Source of the DNA: Caldifarciminota bacterium
GTDB lineage: Bacteria > Hydrothermota > Tepidihabitantia > SM23-42
Length of the DNA: 42,385 bases
Reading direction: 5' to 3'
Assembly: GCA_016936155.1 (NCBI GenBank)
Contig: JAFGPO010000037.1
Span: 1-42,385, forward strand
Positions 1-7,272 of the stretch are shown piece by piece. Under the pieces are notes generated by a model. That model ran no database searches. It worked only from the letters and a program-made list of their open reading frames with translations, and was not told where the DNA came from. The stretch's first letter is position 1. Every line of letters starts with the position of its first letter. A program made the position numbers and the translations under genes.

Positions 1-165
1 GACTTCAATATTTCCGTTGTTCTCGACGATGTCGATGACCGGCGCCCAAAAATTCTCCTGGACCGCCGGCATTCCGCCAAAGAACGATTCGAACACGCGG
101 TCAAAATCACTCCGCAAACTTACCAAATCCTTGAACGGCTCCCATCGTGCTAGATTTTTATTCAT
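1..165 (-). CDS. Hsp20/alpha-crystallin small heat shock protein, N-terminal part
   Basis: Only the first 55 codons lie in the window; the gene runs off the left edge. The N-terminus carries the pattern RWEPFKDLVSLRSDFDRVFE, then SFFGG and a FWAPVIDI segment that leads into the alpha-crystallin domain. This matches the complete Hsp20 at 9816-10262 almost position for position (KWEPFRDM, SFFGG, YWAPVVDI). The ATG at 165-163 is chosen because AGGAGGT lies just upstream at 171-177. Family role (known): ATP-independent holdase chaperone in the cytoplasm. The two genes are probably paralogues from a duplication (inference). Confidence 0.9.
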   Translation of the reverse strand, partial: MNKNLARWEPFKDLVSLRSDFDRVFESFFGGMPAVQENFWAPVIDIVENNGNIEV

Positions 166-245
166 GGTATACCTCCTTCTTTTTTCGTTTTCTACATATT
201 AGACATTATCTCCCGCACAGAGTTTAGTCATTCGGCTGTTTACTA

Positions 246-273
246 TAAAAAAAACCCTGACATATGCCAGGGC
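246..273 (-). terminator. Rho-independent terminator
   Basis: On the minus strand CCCTG (272-268) pairs with CAGGG (259-255) around a short loop and is followed directly by a run of eight T. It lies just past the stop of the sorting-domain remnant at 292, as expected for the end of that transcript. Confidence 0.8.
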
Positions 274-291
274 TCTATACGTGAAGCGTGA

Positions 292-549
292 TCATTCAAT
301 TTTCACAATTTTATACAGTGGCTCTCCACTGATCTTGATAAAATAGACTCCGGTCGTCAACCGCGGTGCCGCGATCTCACGGCCTAACGCATCATAAATG
401 TGGTAGGTCGTGTTCGTGGCAAAATTCAGCATCCCTTTGATGATCGCAGCACCGGCGAATCCTCGGCCCAGGTTCTCTACCGGAAATTCCTTAACCCCGA
501 ATAACTCGGTATCCACATTGCCGTAGATATCGTTCGATGATCCCTGTTT
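292..549 (-). pseudogene. Orphan C-terminal sorting-domain remnant of a secreted protein
   Basis: The minus-strand frame is open from 549 back to the stop at 292-294, with a stop codon at 552-550 just upstream. The end of the translation (YHIYDALGREIAAPRLTTGV, then YFIKI...YKIVKIE) has the layout of a Por/T9SS type A C-terminal sorting domain: a YDALGRE turn, a GVYFIK strand and a basic final strand. Such domains normally end large secreted proteins; here nothing but about 20 residues precedes it. No signal peptide or convincing start exists, only a GTG at 516 with no ribosome site. The intact terminator at 246-273 suggests the 3' end of a once larger gene whose 5' part was lost and replaced by the promoter of the next gene. 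A short expressed protein from GTG 516 is the alternative. Confidence 0.65.
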
Positions 550-567
550 TTATGCGACAGAGGCGTC

Positions 568-595
568 TTGACTTTTCAAAAATTCGTTATATAGT
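568..595 (+). promoter_or_regulatory. sigma70-like promoter for the secreted protein at 659
   Basis: TTGACT at 568-573 and TATAGT at 590-595 with a 16-bp spacer; the start codon at 659 has its own ribosome site. Confidence 0.7.
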
Positions 596-658
596 ACTAT
601 ACGCGCTGATATTTTTATGTTCTCAAGAAAGAGTAGTTATATAGCTAAAGGGGGATCA

Positions 659-1411
659 ATGAAAAGAATAGTGAAACTGGCGTTACTGGCGATGTGCCTG
701 GTGCTTTTCGTGCGCGCGACCTGCGGCCCGACCAAACCATTCAAAGAAGGCCCGGTACAACGCATGAAGATCAATGACTACGTTTACTTCCACAACGCAT
801 CGATAACCTTCGACGGCAGGCACTACTTCACAATCAATGGCGGCAATGATGGTTACTGCATGGTAAACGAATATGACCGTAACGGTAACTCCATCGACAC
901 GTATGACGTCATGCTCGATGGCCGCGCCATGTGGTACAGCCCCAAGGACGATCAGATCTACGTGAAAATATACGGTACGGATATCTACGCGCTCGACCTG
1001 GAATATGAAGACGCATACCTGGAGCTTGAGGGCATCTTTGAAGAGGATAACAGTTCGGTCGCGGCTTCTCCAGACGGCAAGTTCCTGTATGAATTCGCAA
1101 ATGGAATGATCACGGTCTATGACTTCCAGGACAGCGAGGAACTCCGGAGTTTCCGTGTCGAGGAATATTACGATGAGCACGGTTATGCGAACAGCTGCGC
1201 GGCATCCAAAGACCACCTATTCGTATGGGGCGATACGGATGTCGTGATCGTGTACGACCTGAACGGAAAGCAGGTCACGAAGATCACGCTGCCGCGCGAT
1301 GGCTATGGTTTCTCGCTTTCCTACGCGAATGGTATGCTGTGGATCGCAAAAGACGCTGATGGTTCTACGGACGGCAATGACGGATATTGGTACGGCTATG
1401 AATTGAAGTAA
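659..1411 (+). CDS. Secreted beta-propeller-like protein of unknown function
   Basis: A 250-residue protein. The ATG at 659 is preferred over an in-frame ATG at 617 because AAAGGGGG sits right before it and the protein then opens with a clean signal peptide (MKRIVKLALLAMCLVLFV). A cysteine follows (RATCGP) but does not match a good lipobox, so lipidation is uncertain. The rest is rich in short strand-turn repeats: FDGRHYFTINGG, YDRNGNSIDTYDV, SPDGKFLYEFANG, YDLNGKQVTKITL. These resemble YncE/SMP-30-type propeller blades. I do not recognise a specific family. It has its own promoter (568-595) and a terminator (1430-1454), so it looks monocistronic. Confidence 0.75.
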   Translation: MKRIVKLALLAMCLVLFVRATCGPTKPFKEGPVQRMKINDYVYFHNASITFDGRHYFTINGGNDGYCMVNEYDRNGNSIDTYDVMLDGRAMWYSPKDDQIYVKIYGTDIYALDLEYEDAYLELEGIFEEDNSSVAASPDGKFLYEFANGMITVYDFQDSEELRSFRVEEYYDEHGYANSCAASKDHLFVWGDTDVVIVYDLNGKQVTKITLPRDGYGFSLSYANGMLWIAKDADGSTDGNDGYWYGYELK

Positions 1412-1429
1412 GGGATTTCTAAAATAATA

Positions 1430-1454
1430 AAAAGGGGGAGTTACTCCCCCTTTT
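1430..1454. terminator. Bidirectional hairpin terminator
   Basis: AAAAGGGGGAG (1430-1440), loop TTA, CTCCCCCTTTT (1444-1454). A T run follows on the plus strand and, by symmetry, on the minus strand. It separates the convergent genes ending at 1411 and 1471. Confidence 0.85.
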
Positions 1455-1470
1455 TATTTACCAATAATTA

Positions 1471-1563
1471 CTACTTTTTTCTTTTCTTTGCTTTTTTGGT
1501 TTTCTTTTTCGGCTTTGCTTTTTTCTTCATGACCTTCTTTTTAGCTTTCTTTTTTGCGGCCAT
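1471..1563 (-). CDS. Very small lysine-rich basic protein (30 aa)
   Basis: ATG at 1563-1561, stop TAG at 1473-1471. The product is almost only Lys, Ala, Pro, Thr and Arg: MAAKKKAKKKVMKKKAKPKK followed by KTKKAKKRKK. It is supported by an AGGAGG ribosome site about five bases upstream, a near-consensus promoter (TTGACA-16-TATACT at 1611-1584) and a shared terminator downstream. The composition resembles the tails of histone H1 or Hc1-like nucleoid proteins, so binding to DNA or RNA is a reasonable inference, but there is no folded domain to name. A low-complexity A/G tract that happens to be open is the alternative; the complete set of expression signals argues against it. Confidence 0.7.
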   Translation of the reverse strand: MAAKKKAKKKVMKKKAKPKKKTKKAKKRKK

Positions 1564-1583
1564 CCTAACCTCCTGTTGTTAAA

Positions 1584-1611
1584 AGTATATACTGAATTCG
1601 AAATTTGTCAA
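1584..1611 (-). promoter_or_regulatory. sigma70-like promoter for the lysine-rich protein
   Basis: On the minus strand TTGACA (1611-1606), 16-bp spacer, TATACT (1589-1584); the start codon is at 1563. Confidence 0.75.
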
Positions 1612-1752
1612 GAGTTTTTTTTGATTTTCGCATACCAAAAATCCCTGATCAAAAAATTGCATAAAAATGATAGAGATAAAATCATCCGCTGCCATTTATC
1701 GCTGAAATTGACTAAACTATGGGAGTGACTTTATTGTCATAAATAAAAATAT

Positions 1753-1780
1753 TTGATTTTATTTCTTTTTTGAATATAAT
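1753..1780 (+). promoter_or_regulatory. sigma70-like promoter of the moxR-bat operon
   Basis: TTGATT (1753-1758), 16-bp spacer, TATAAT (1775-1780), about 35 bp before the moxR start codon. The only convincing promoter seen ahead of the eight-gene operon. Confidence 0.7.
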
Positions 1781-1815
1781 AACAATCCGTACTACGAATG
1801 CGAAAGGAGGTTATG

Positions 1816-2814
1816 GTGAGCGAGATCAAAGATGAGATAAAACAAATACACGATGAGATTGAAAAAGAAAGCATCGTCATTCAAACGATCACGAAAGAGA
1901 TAAACCGGGCGATCGTCGGGCAGGAGTACCTGATTTCCCGGTTGCTCGTGGGCATGCTCGCCAACGGACACATTCTCATCGAAGGTGTGCCGGGTCTGGC
2001 AAAGACGTATGCGGTGCGTACCCTGGCGAGTGCGATAAAAACGTCATTCCATCGTATCCAGTTCACCCCGGACCTGCTCCCGGCGGATATCGTCGGGACG
2101 ACGATCTATAATCAACGCAGGAGCGAATTCACCGTGAGTAAGGGGCCGATATTCGCGAATCTGATCCTGGCTGACGAGATCAACCGCACACCACCCAAAG
2201 TCCAGAGTGCGCTGCTTGAGGCGATGCAGGAACGCCAGGTAACGATCGGCGATGAAACGTTCAAACTCGACGACCCGTTCATGGTGCTCGCAACGCAGAA
2301 TCCGATCGAACAAGAAGGAACCTATCCCCTGCCGGAAGCGCAGGTCGACCGATTCCTGCTCAAAGTCAAGATCACCTATCCGACCAAGGACGAGGAAAAA
2401 GAGATCGTGGAACGGATCGCAGTTCATGGTGAACCGAAAATCGACGCCGTGGTTACGCCTAAGTCGATCATCAAAGCGCGGGAATTGTGCAAAAAGATCT
2501 ACATTGATGATAAAATTAAAGAGTATATTCTGAATCTCGTGTTCGCAACGCGGCATCCGCAGGAACATGGCCTTGAGGAATTGAGTGGACTGATCCGGTA
2601 CGGTGCGTCACCCCGGGCATCGATCTACCTGACAACAACCGCCCGGGCGCTCGCGTTCATGAAACGCCGGGGTTTCGTGATACCGGAAGACATCAAAGAA
2701 CTTACCCCCGACGTACTCAGGCATCGGATCATACTGACCTATGAAGCAGAGGCCGAGGAGATCACTACGGACGATGTGATCCAGAAGATCCTCGCTGGTG
2801 TAGAAGTACCGTAG
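1816..2814 (+). CDS. moxR: MoxR-family AAA+ ATPase
   Basis: A 332-residue AAA+ protein of MoxR type. Walker A is GVPGLAKT (about residues 57-64), Walker B LILADE with the following INR (116-124), sensor 1 ATQN (159-162), and the MoxR hallmark EGTYPLPEAQVDRFLLK comes next. The frame opens at ATG 1798, but AGGAGG at 1805-1810 lies inside that extension, so the GTG at 1816 (five-base spacing) is the likely start; ATG 1813 is possible. MoxR ATPases are thought to act as chaperones that remodel or load metal into VWA-domain partners (family knowledge). Here it heads an operon with one DUF58 and two VWA proteins, the classic partner set. Confidence 0.93.
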   Translation: MSEIKDEIKQIHDEIEKESIVIQTITKEINRAIVGQEYLISRLLVGMLANGHILIEGVPGLAKTYAVRTLASAIKTSFHRIQFTPDLLPADIVGTTIYNQRRSEFTVSKGPIFANLILADEINRTPPKVQSALLEAMQERQVTIGDETFKLDDPFMVLATQNPIEQEGTYPLPEAQVDRFLLKVKITYPTKDEEKEIVERIAVHGEPKIDAVVTPKSIIKARELCKKIYIDDKIKEYILNLVFATRHPQEHGLEELSGLIRYGASPRASIYLTTTARALAFMKRRGFVIPEDIKELTPDVLRHRIILTYEAEAEEITTDDVIQKILAGVEVP

Positions 2815-2858
2815 CACGAAGCGCACGGGTCGCAAGATCGTATGCGTGCATGTGAACA

Positions 2859-3746
2859 ATGCTCTCCACTGAATTTTTAAAGAAAATACACCGGATCGAG
2901 ATCCGGACCAAAAAACTCGTTAACACGATGTTCGCGGGTGAGTACAAATCATCGTTCAAAGGTACTGGTATCGAGTTTCTTGACGTACGTGAGTATCTGC
3001 CCGGTGATGATATCCGTACGATCGACTGGAAAGTAACCGCGCGTATGGGGCGGCCCTACGTGAAAAAGTTCGCCGAGGATCGCGAACTCACCGTCATACT
3101 CTGCGTCGACGCATCAGGTTCCGGACACTACAGTACGCGCAACCAGTATAAGCTCGAACAGAGCGCGGAGATCGCCGCGACCCTCGCATTTTCCGCGGTC
3201 CGCAACAACGACAAAGTCGGTCTCCTCTTTTTCACGGATCAGATGGAAAAATACATCCCGCCGAAGAAGGGACGTTTTCATGTCCTGCGCATGGTCCGGG
3301 ATATCCTCTACTTCGAACCCCGGCACCGGGGAACTGATCCCGTGCTCGCGCTTGAATTCCTTATGCATATCCTCAAACGCCGGGCGATAATTTTCTTCAT
3401 AAGCGATCTCGTCGGTTTTGATCCGGAGCGCATCCGGATACCGCTCGGCGTCGTTGCTCGCCGCCATGACCTGGTCTTGATATCGATCAACGATCCTACC
3501 GAGACCGCACTGCCGAATATGGGCCTGGTTGAATTCGAAGATGCAGAGACCGGAGAGATCATAACGCTCGACACGGGCGACGCCCGGCTGCGCAAGGACT
3601 ATGCAGGATTTCGCCGGCTCGCTGCTTCTCAATTCGATTCCCTGCTGAAATCCCTTGGCGTCGACAGTATCGCTCTATCCACAGACCAGGATTATACGCC
3701 CGCCCTCCACAAGTTTTTTCAGGAACGGGCACGGAGGTACCGTTAA
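2859..3746 (+). CDS. DUF58 domain protein (VWA-like MoxR partner)
   Basis: A 295-residue protein with the DUF58 signature REYLPGDDIRTIDWK and RPYVKKFAEDRE at about residues 44-75, followed by a VWA-like strand ending in VDASGS (D84, S86, S88, a MIDAS-type DxSxS). It lies 44 bp after moxR and just before the bat genes. DUF58 proteins nearly always travel with MoxR ATPases and are proposed clients. There is no clear signal peptide or membrane segment, so a cytoplasmic location is likely, with the membrane proteins of the same operon as plausible partners. Confidence 0.9.
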   Translation: MLSTEFLKKIHRIEIRTKKLVNTMFAGEYKSSFKGTGIEFLDVREYLPGDDIRTIDWKVTARMGRPYVKKFAEDRELTVILCVDASGSGHYSTRNQYKLEQSAEIAATLAFSAVRNNDKVGLLFFTDQMEKYIPPKKGRFHVLRMVRDILYFEPRHRGTDPVLALEFLMHILKRRAIIFFISDLVGFDPERIRIPLGVVARRHDLVLISINDPTETALPNMGLVEFEDAETGEIITLDTGDARLRKDYAGFRRLAASQFDSLLKSLGVDSIALSTDQDYTPALHKFFQERARRYR

Positions 3747-3747
3747 C

Positions 3748-4626
3748 GTGATCCCGCTCATCCTCGTGTTTTTCACCCAGATAAACATAGCGACCGTGCT
3801 TCAGCCCAAGTACAGGAATGAGAAGTTGACCATCGGTGATCCGTTCGCGATCACCGTGTCGATAACTCGTCCGATCGATATGGCCGTTTCAGAACCATTT
3901 GTGGATTCCCTCGGACCTTTCATGATCCTCGATCAGACGAGCAAGACCGTACAGAAAAAGGGATCGGTCCTGACCACGTACGATATACGTTTGGCCGCGT
4001 TCACTGCCGGAAATCTTGAACTCCCCGGTTTCCGGGTCACCCGCATGCGCGGCGATACCATAGATACGATCACAGGCAATGTCATTCCGCTCACAATACA
4101 GAGCGTCATGCCTGAGGATATGACTGACATCAACGATATCAAAAAAGCGGTTGAATTCCCGAATTTCCTGCCCCTCATCATTGCCGGCATCGTGATCGGA
4201 TGCGTACTCCTTGCCTACGCTGCATACCGGATCATCCGTACAATCGTACGGACACGCGCTACCGAAACACCGCTCCTGCCTCCGTGGATAGAGGCGCTCG
4301 CCGCGATCGATACGATCCCGGTCCAGGAATGGCTTGGCAAAGGCTTGATCAAAAAGTACTACTACGCCTTATCTGAGATCCTCAAGCGGTATATCGAACG
4401 CCGTTTTGTCTTCAATGCGGCTGAACAAACAACCTCGGAACTCGTTGCGACGATGAAAGCAAAACAGATCCCTCTCCGCGATGAATTTCATCACTTTTTC
4501 CAACGTGCCGACATGGTGAAATACGCCAAACTCATTCCCGGGGAGAGCGAAATACGGACCGCCGTGCACACGGCAAAGGATCTTGTGAACCAGACTACGC
4601 CGCAGGAACAGGGGTCAGCGCAATGA
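3748..4626 (+). CDS. Membrane protein of the Bat operon, DUF4381/BatD-like
   Basis: The GTG at 3748 is chosen: GGAGG lies at 3733-3737, the upstream stop is one base before, and the protein then starts with a hydrophobic signal-like stretch (MIPLILVFFTQINIAT). It has 292 residues. An extracytoplasmic beta-rich part (about 20-138) resembles the N-terminal repeats of BatD. One membrane helix (about 141-163, LPLIIAGIVIGCVLLAYAAY) follows. The cytoplasmic tail has YYYALSEILKRYIERRF, TTSELVATM and a RADMVKYAKLIPG motif, typical of DUF4381 proteins found between DUF58 and VWA genes. It looks like a short BatD relative. No catalytic function is evident. It overlaps batA by ATGA. Confidence 0.75.
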   Translation: MIPLILVFFTQINIATVLQPKYRNEKLTIGDPFAITVSITRPIDMAVSEPFVDSLGPFMILDQTSKTVQKKGSVLTTYDIRLAAFTAGNLELPGFRVTRMRGDTIDTITGNVIPLTIQSVMPEDMTDINDIKKAVEFPNFLPLIIAGIVIGCVLLAYAAYRIIRTIVRTRATETPLLPPWIEALAAIDTIPVQEWLGKGLIKKYYYALSEILKRYIERRFVFNAAEQTTSELVATMKAKQIPLRDEFHHFFQRADMVKYAKLIPGESEIRTAVHTAKDLVNQTTPQEQGSAQ

Positions 4627-5597
4627 CATTCGCTCAGCCGTTGTATTTTTTACTCCTCCTTCTCCTTGTGCCGCTTGTGTATTTCGAGGTCAAGAAGAAG
4701 ACCGCGACCATCTGTTATCCGGATCTGTCTTATTTCAAGAAAGAGCCTAACCGGGGCGTGATCCTTCGATATATACCATTCGGTCTCAGCCTGGCGGTAC
4801 TGCTGCTCATCGCCTTTGCCCTTGCACGGCCTCAGAGAGGGCGCGTGTACGAAGAGATAGAAACCAAAGGAGTGGATATCATACTCTGCATGGACGTTTC
4901 GATCTCAATGGTCGCCGACGATTTCAAACCGGTCAACCGTCTCGTCGCGGCGCGTCAAAAAGCGAATGAATTCATCGAAAAACGTACGGGCGACCGCATC
5001 GGTCTCGTGATCTTCGCGGGCCAGGCAATGACCCAGTGCCCGCTCACCTTTGACCACGCGATCCTGCGGGAACTGGTCGATTATGTCGATTTCGGGATGC
5101 TCGAAGATGGTACGGCGATCGGCCTCGGACTGGCAACCGCAGTGTCGCGCCTGAAGGACTCCAGGGCAAAAGAAAAATTGATCATTCTCCTGACTGATGG
5201 CGCGAACAACCGGGGCGAGATCGATCCGATCAGCGCGGCAAAGATCGCACAAGCCTACGGGATCAAAGTCTACTGTATCGGTGTTGGTTCCACCGAGGAG
5301 GTCAGAACATTCGTCAATCATCCACATATCGGCCGCGGCTACTTCGTCCTTGAACCGGCTGACCTGAAGACCCTCACTGAGATTGCTTCTTTGACCGGGG
5401 GACAGGCATTCCATGCATCCGATGCCGAAGCACTGAGCGCGATCTACAGCGAGATAGATGCGATGGAACCGACGACGTTTAAAACCAAAAAACATACCGT
5501 GTATTCGGAAAAAGCCGGGCATTTCATGCTGCCGGCAGCGATCATCCTTCTGGGTGCGATCGTGCTCGGTTCAGTGCTCTGGAGAAGGTTACCATGA
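4623..5597 (+). CDS. batA: BatA-type VWA membrane protein
   Basis: A 324-residue protein with an N-terminal membrane helix (FLLLLLLVPLVY), a second helix at about 50-67, a VWA domain and a C-terminal helix (MLPAAIILLGAIVLGSVLW). The metal-ion-dependent adhesion site is intact: DVSIS (91-95), the later T in CPLTFD, and LLTDGANN. This layout is that of BatA, an inner-membrane VWA protein of the Bacteroides aerotolerance operon, with the VWA facing the periplasm. The start overlaps the previous stop (ATGA) and its own stop overlaps batB, so translation is coupled. Confidence 0.88.
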   Translation: MTFAQPLYFLLLLLLVPLVYFEVKKKTATICYPDLSYFKKEPNRGVILRYIPFGLSLAVLLLIAFALARPQRGRVYEEIETKGVDIILCMDVSISMVADDFKPVNRLVAARQKANEFIEKRTGDRIGLVIFAGQAMTQCPLTFDHAILRELVDYVDFGMLEDGTAIGLGLATAVSRLKDSRAKEKLIILLTDGANNRGEIDPISAAKIAQAYGIKVYCIGVGSTEEVRTFVNHPHIGRGYFVLEPADLKTLTEIASLTGGQAFHASDAEALSAIYSEIDAMEPTTFKTKKHTVYSEKAGHFMLPAAIILLGAIVLGSVLWRRLP

Positions 5598-6598
5598 TCA
5601 AGTGGGTCGATCCAGAATACCTGTATCTCCTCATTGCGGTTCCCCTTCTCATCGTTCTTATCGGTGCGGTCATGATCGCAAAGCACCGTGTACTGAAAAA
5701 CTTCGCGGATCACCATCTGATCGTCCGTTTGACCCGTACCCTGGACAAGCGCATGCAGATCATCAAATCGATCCTTATCCTCCTTGGATTTACGCTATTG
5801 GTGATCGGACTTGCACGACCAAAGTGGGGTGAAAAGCTCCAGGTCTACGAAGGGAAGGGGATCGATATTGTCATTGCGCTCGACGCGTCCAAGAGCATGC
5901 TCGCCGCTGATATCAAGCCGGACCGCCTGAGCCGGGCAAAGACGGAGATCGCATCGCTCCTTGATAACCTGACCACGGACCGGGTCGGGATCACTGCCTT
6001 TGCAGGTGAATGTTATGTGATGTGCCCGCTCACTACTGATATCGACGCCGCGAAGCTTTTTCTCGATATTATCAGCCCGGCAGTCGTACCCAAGCCAGGG
6101 ACTGACCTGGAAAAGGCGCTCATGGTCTCGAATTCACTGTTTGATCCTGATGAAAATACCTACAAGGCGCTCATTGTACTAACTGATGGCGACAACCTGA
6201 CCGGTAATCCATTAGCCGCTGCCGAGAAAATAAAGGAAGAGGGCGTGAAGCTTTTTACGATCGGCGTGGGTACGCTCGAGGGATCCGCGATCCCGGAAAT
6301 GGACAACAACGGCAATTTTATCGGTTATAAAAAAGATAAAGATGATAAGATCGTAATGTCACGCCTGGGCGAACGCCAGCTCATCATTCTCTCGAAAGCC
6401 ACGGATGGACGCTATTTCAGGACTGAAGGACTATATACCGATCGCTTGCTCGACGAATTGGATAGGATCAAGAAAAAGGATATCGGCGGGAGCGAATACG
6501 TTGAGTTCGAAGAACGCTACCAGTACTTCCTGATTCCGGCGTTCGTGCTGCTGTTCCTCGGTACTGCGCTCAGTGATAGGAAAGGGAAATGGCTGTGA
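5594..6598 (+). CDS. batB: BatB-type VWA membrane protein
   Basis: A paralogue of the preceding gene (334 residues) with the same plan: N-terminal helix (YLYLLIAVPLLIVLIGAVMI), a second helix near 57-73, a VWA domain with DASKS (97-101), CPLTTD and LTDGDN, and a final helix (FLIPAFVLLFLGTAL). The VWA contains the GNFIGYKKDKD segment typical of the BatB branch. The ATGA overlap with batA gives a fixed one-to-one order. The VWA proteins are the expected targets of the MoxR ATPase encoded first in the operon (inference from the family). Confidence 0.88.
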   Translation: MIKWVDPEYLYLLIAVPLLIVLIGAVMIAKHRVLKNFADHHLIVRLTRTLDKRMQIIKSILILLGFTLLVIGLARPKWGEKLQVYEGKGIDIVIALDASKSMLAADIKPDRLSRAKTEIASLLDNLTTDRVGITAFAGECYVMCPLTTDIDAAKLFLDIISPAVVPKPGTDLEKALMVSNSLFDPDENTYKALIVLTDGDNLTGNPLAAAEKIKEEGVKLFTIGVGTLEGSAIPEMDNNGNFIGYKKDKDDKIVMSRLGERQLIILSKATDGRYFRTEGLYTDRLLDELDRIKKKDIGGSEYVEFEERYQYFLIPAFVLLFLGTALSDRKGKWL

Positions 6599-6642
6599 TG
6601 AAAACAGTAAGCAGTTGGCACTATGCAGTAAGCAGAAAGATA

Positions 6643-7272
6643 ATGAATAAACGGGTCATTATTATCGTAGTGCTCTTAGCCCAGTTGGTCTTTGCCGATG
6701 TCGGGTCGAGCATGCGAAAGGGCAACCATTTATACCATCAGGGTGAGTATGAAGAAGCGCTCGCCAAGTACCAGGAAGCGCTGGTCCTGGAACCGGACAA
6801 TCCGAAGATCCATTACAACATCGCCCGCGCCCTGTATAAGCTGGAGAAGTATCCTGAAGCGATAGGTGAATTCCAGATGGGGCTGCTCGAGAAAAACCGG
6901 GATTTCCAGGCCGACGTGTTCTACAACATCGGCAATTGCAAATTCAAGCAAGGACAACTTGACGCCGCGATCGAATCATATACAATGTCTTTACTCGTGG
7001 ATCACAAGGATGAAGAAGCCAAACAGAATCTTGAATTCTGCCTCAAGGTCAAGGAACAGCTGGAACAACAGCAGCAGTCCGACTCCACCGAGCACAATGA
7101 ACAGGAACAACAACAGCAGAAGCAAGAACAGCCTCAACCCCAGCCTCAGCAGGGCGGCATGAACCAGGAACAGGCCGAGCGGATACTCCAGGCGCTCCAG
7201 AGCAGAGAAAAAGAAAATCTTGAAAAAGCCCGTCAGCCGGAGACCAAGGCGCGTGTTGAAAAAGATTGGTAG
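6643..7272 (+). CDS. batC: BatC-like TPR protein
   Basis: Start at ATG 6643 gives a signal peptide (MNKRVIIIVVLLAQLVFADV) and 209 residues. Earlier in-frame ATGs (6589, 6598) would add residues encoded by a direct repeat (CAGTAAGCAG twice, 6605-6635) that looks non-coding. TPR units span about 25-135. A glutamine-rich linker (140-172) comes next, and then the conserved BatC tail with AERILQALQSREKE and the terminal VEKDW. BatC is periplasmic or membrane-associated and probably bridges the VWA proteins (inference). The ribosome site before 6643 is weak; coupling to batB may help. Confidence 0.85.
   Translation: MNKRVIIIVVLLAQLVFADVGSSMRKGNHLYHQGEYEEALAKYQEALVLEPDNPKIHYNIARALYKLEKYPEAIGEFQMGLLEKNRDFQADVFYNIGNCKFKQGQLDAAIESYTMSLLVDHKDEEAKQNLEFCLKVKEQLEQQQQSDSTEHNEQEQQQQKQEQPQPQPQQGGMNQEQAERILQALQSREKENLEKARQPETKARVEKDW

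Noticed and set aside
17-202. Plus-strand small open frame at the left edge
   Set aside because: Antisense to the Hsp20 N-terminus; translation has no features.
4905-5522. Minus-strand open frame over batA
   Set aside because: Shadow of a well-supported VWA gene; no start signals.
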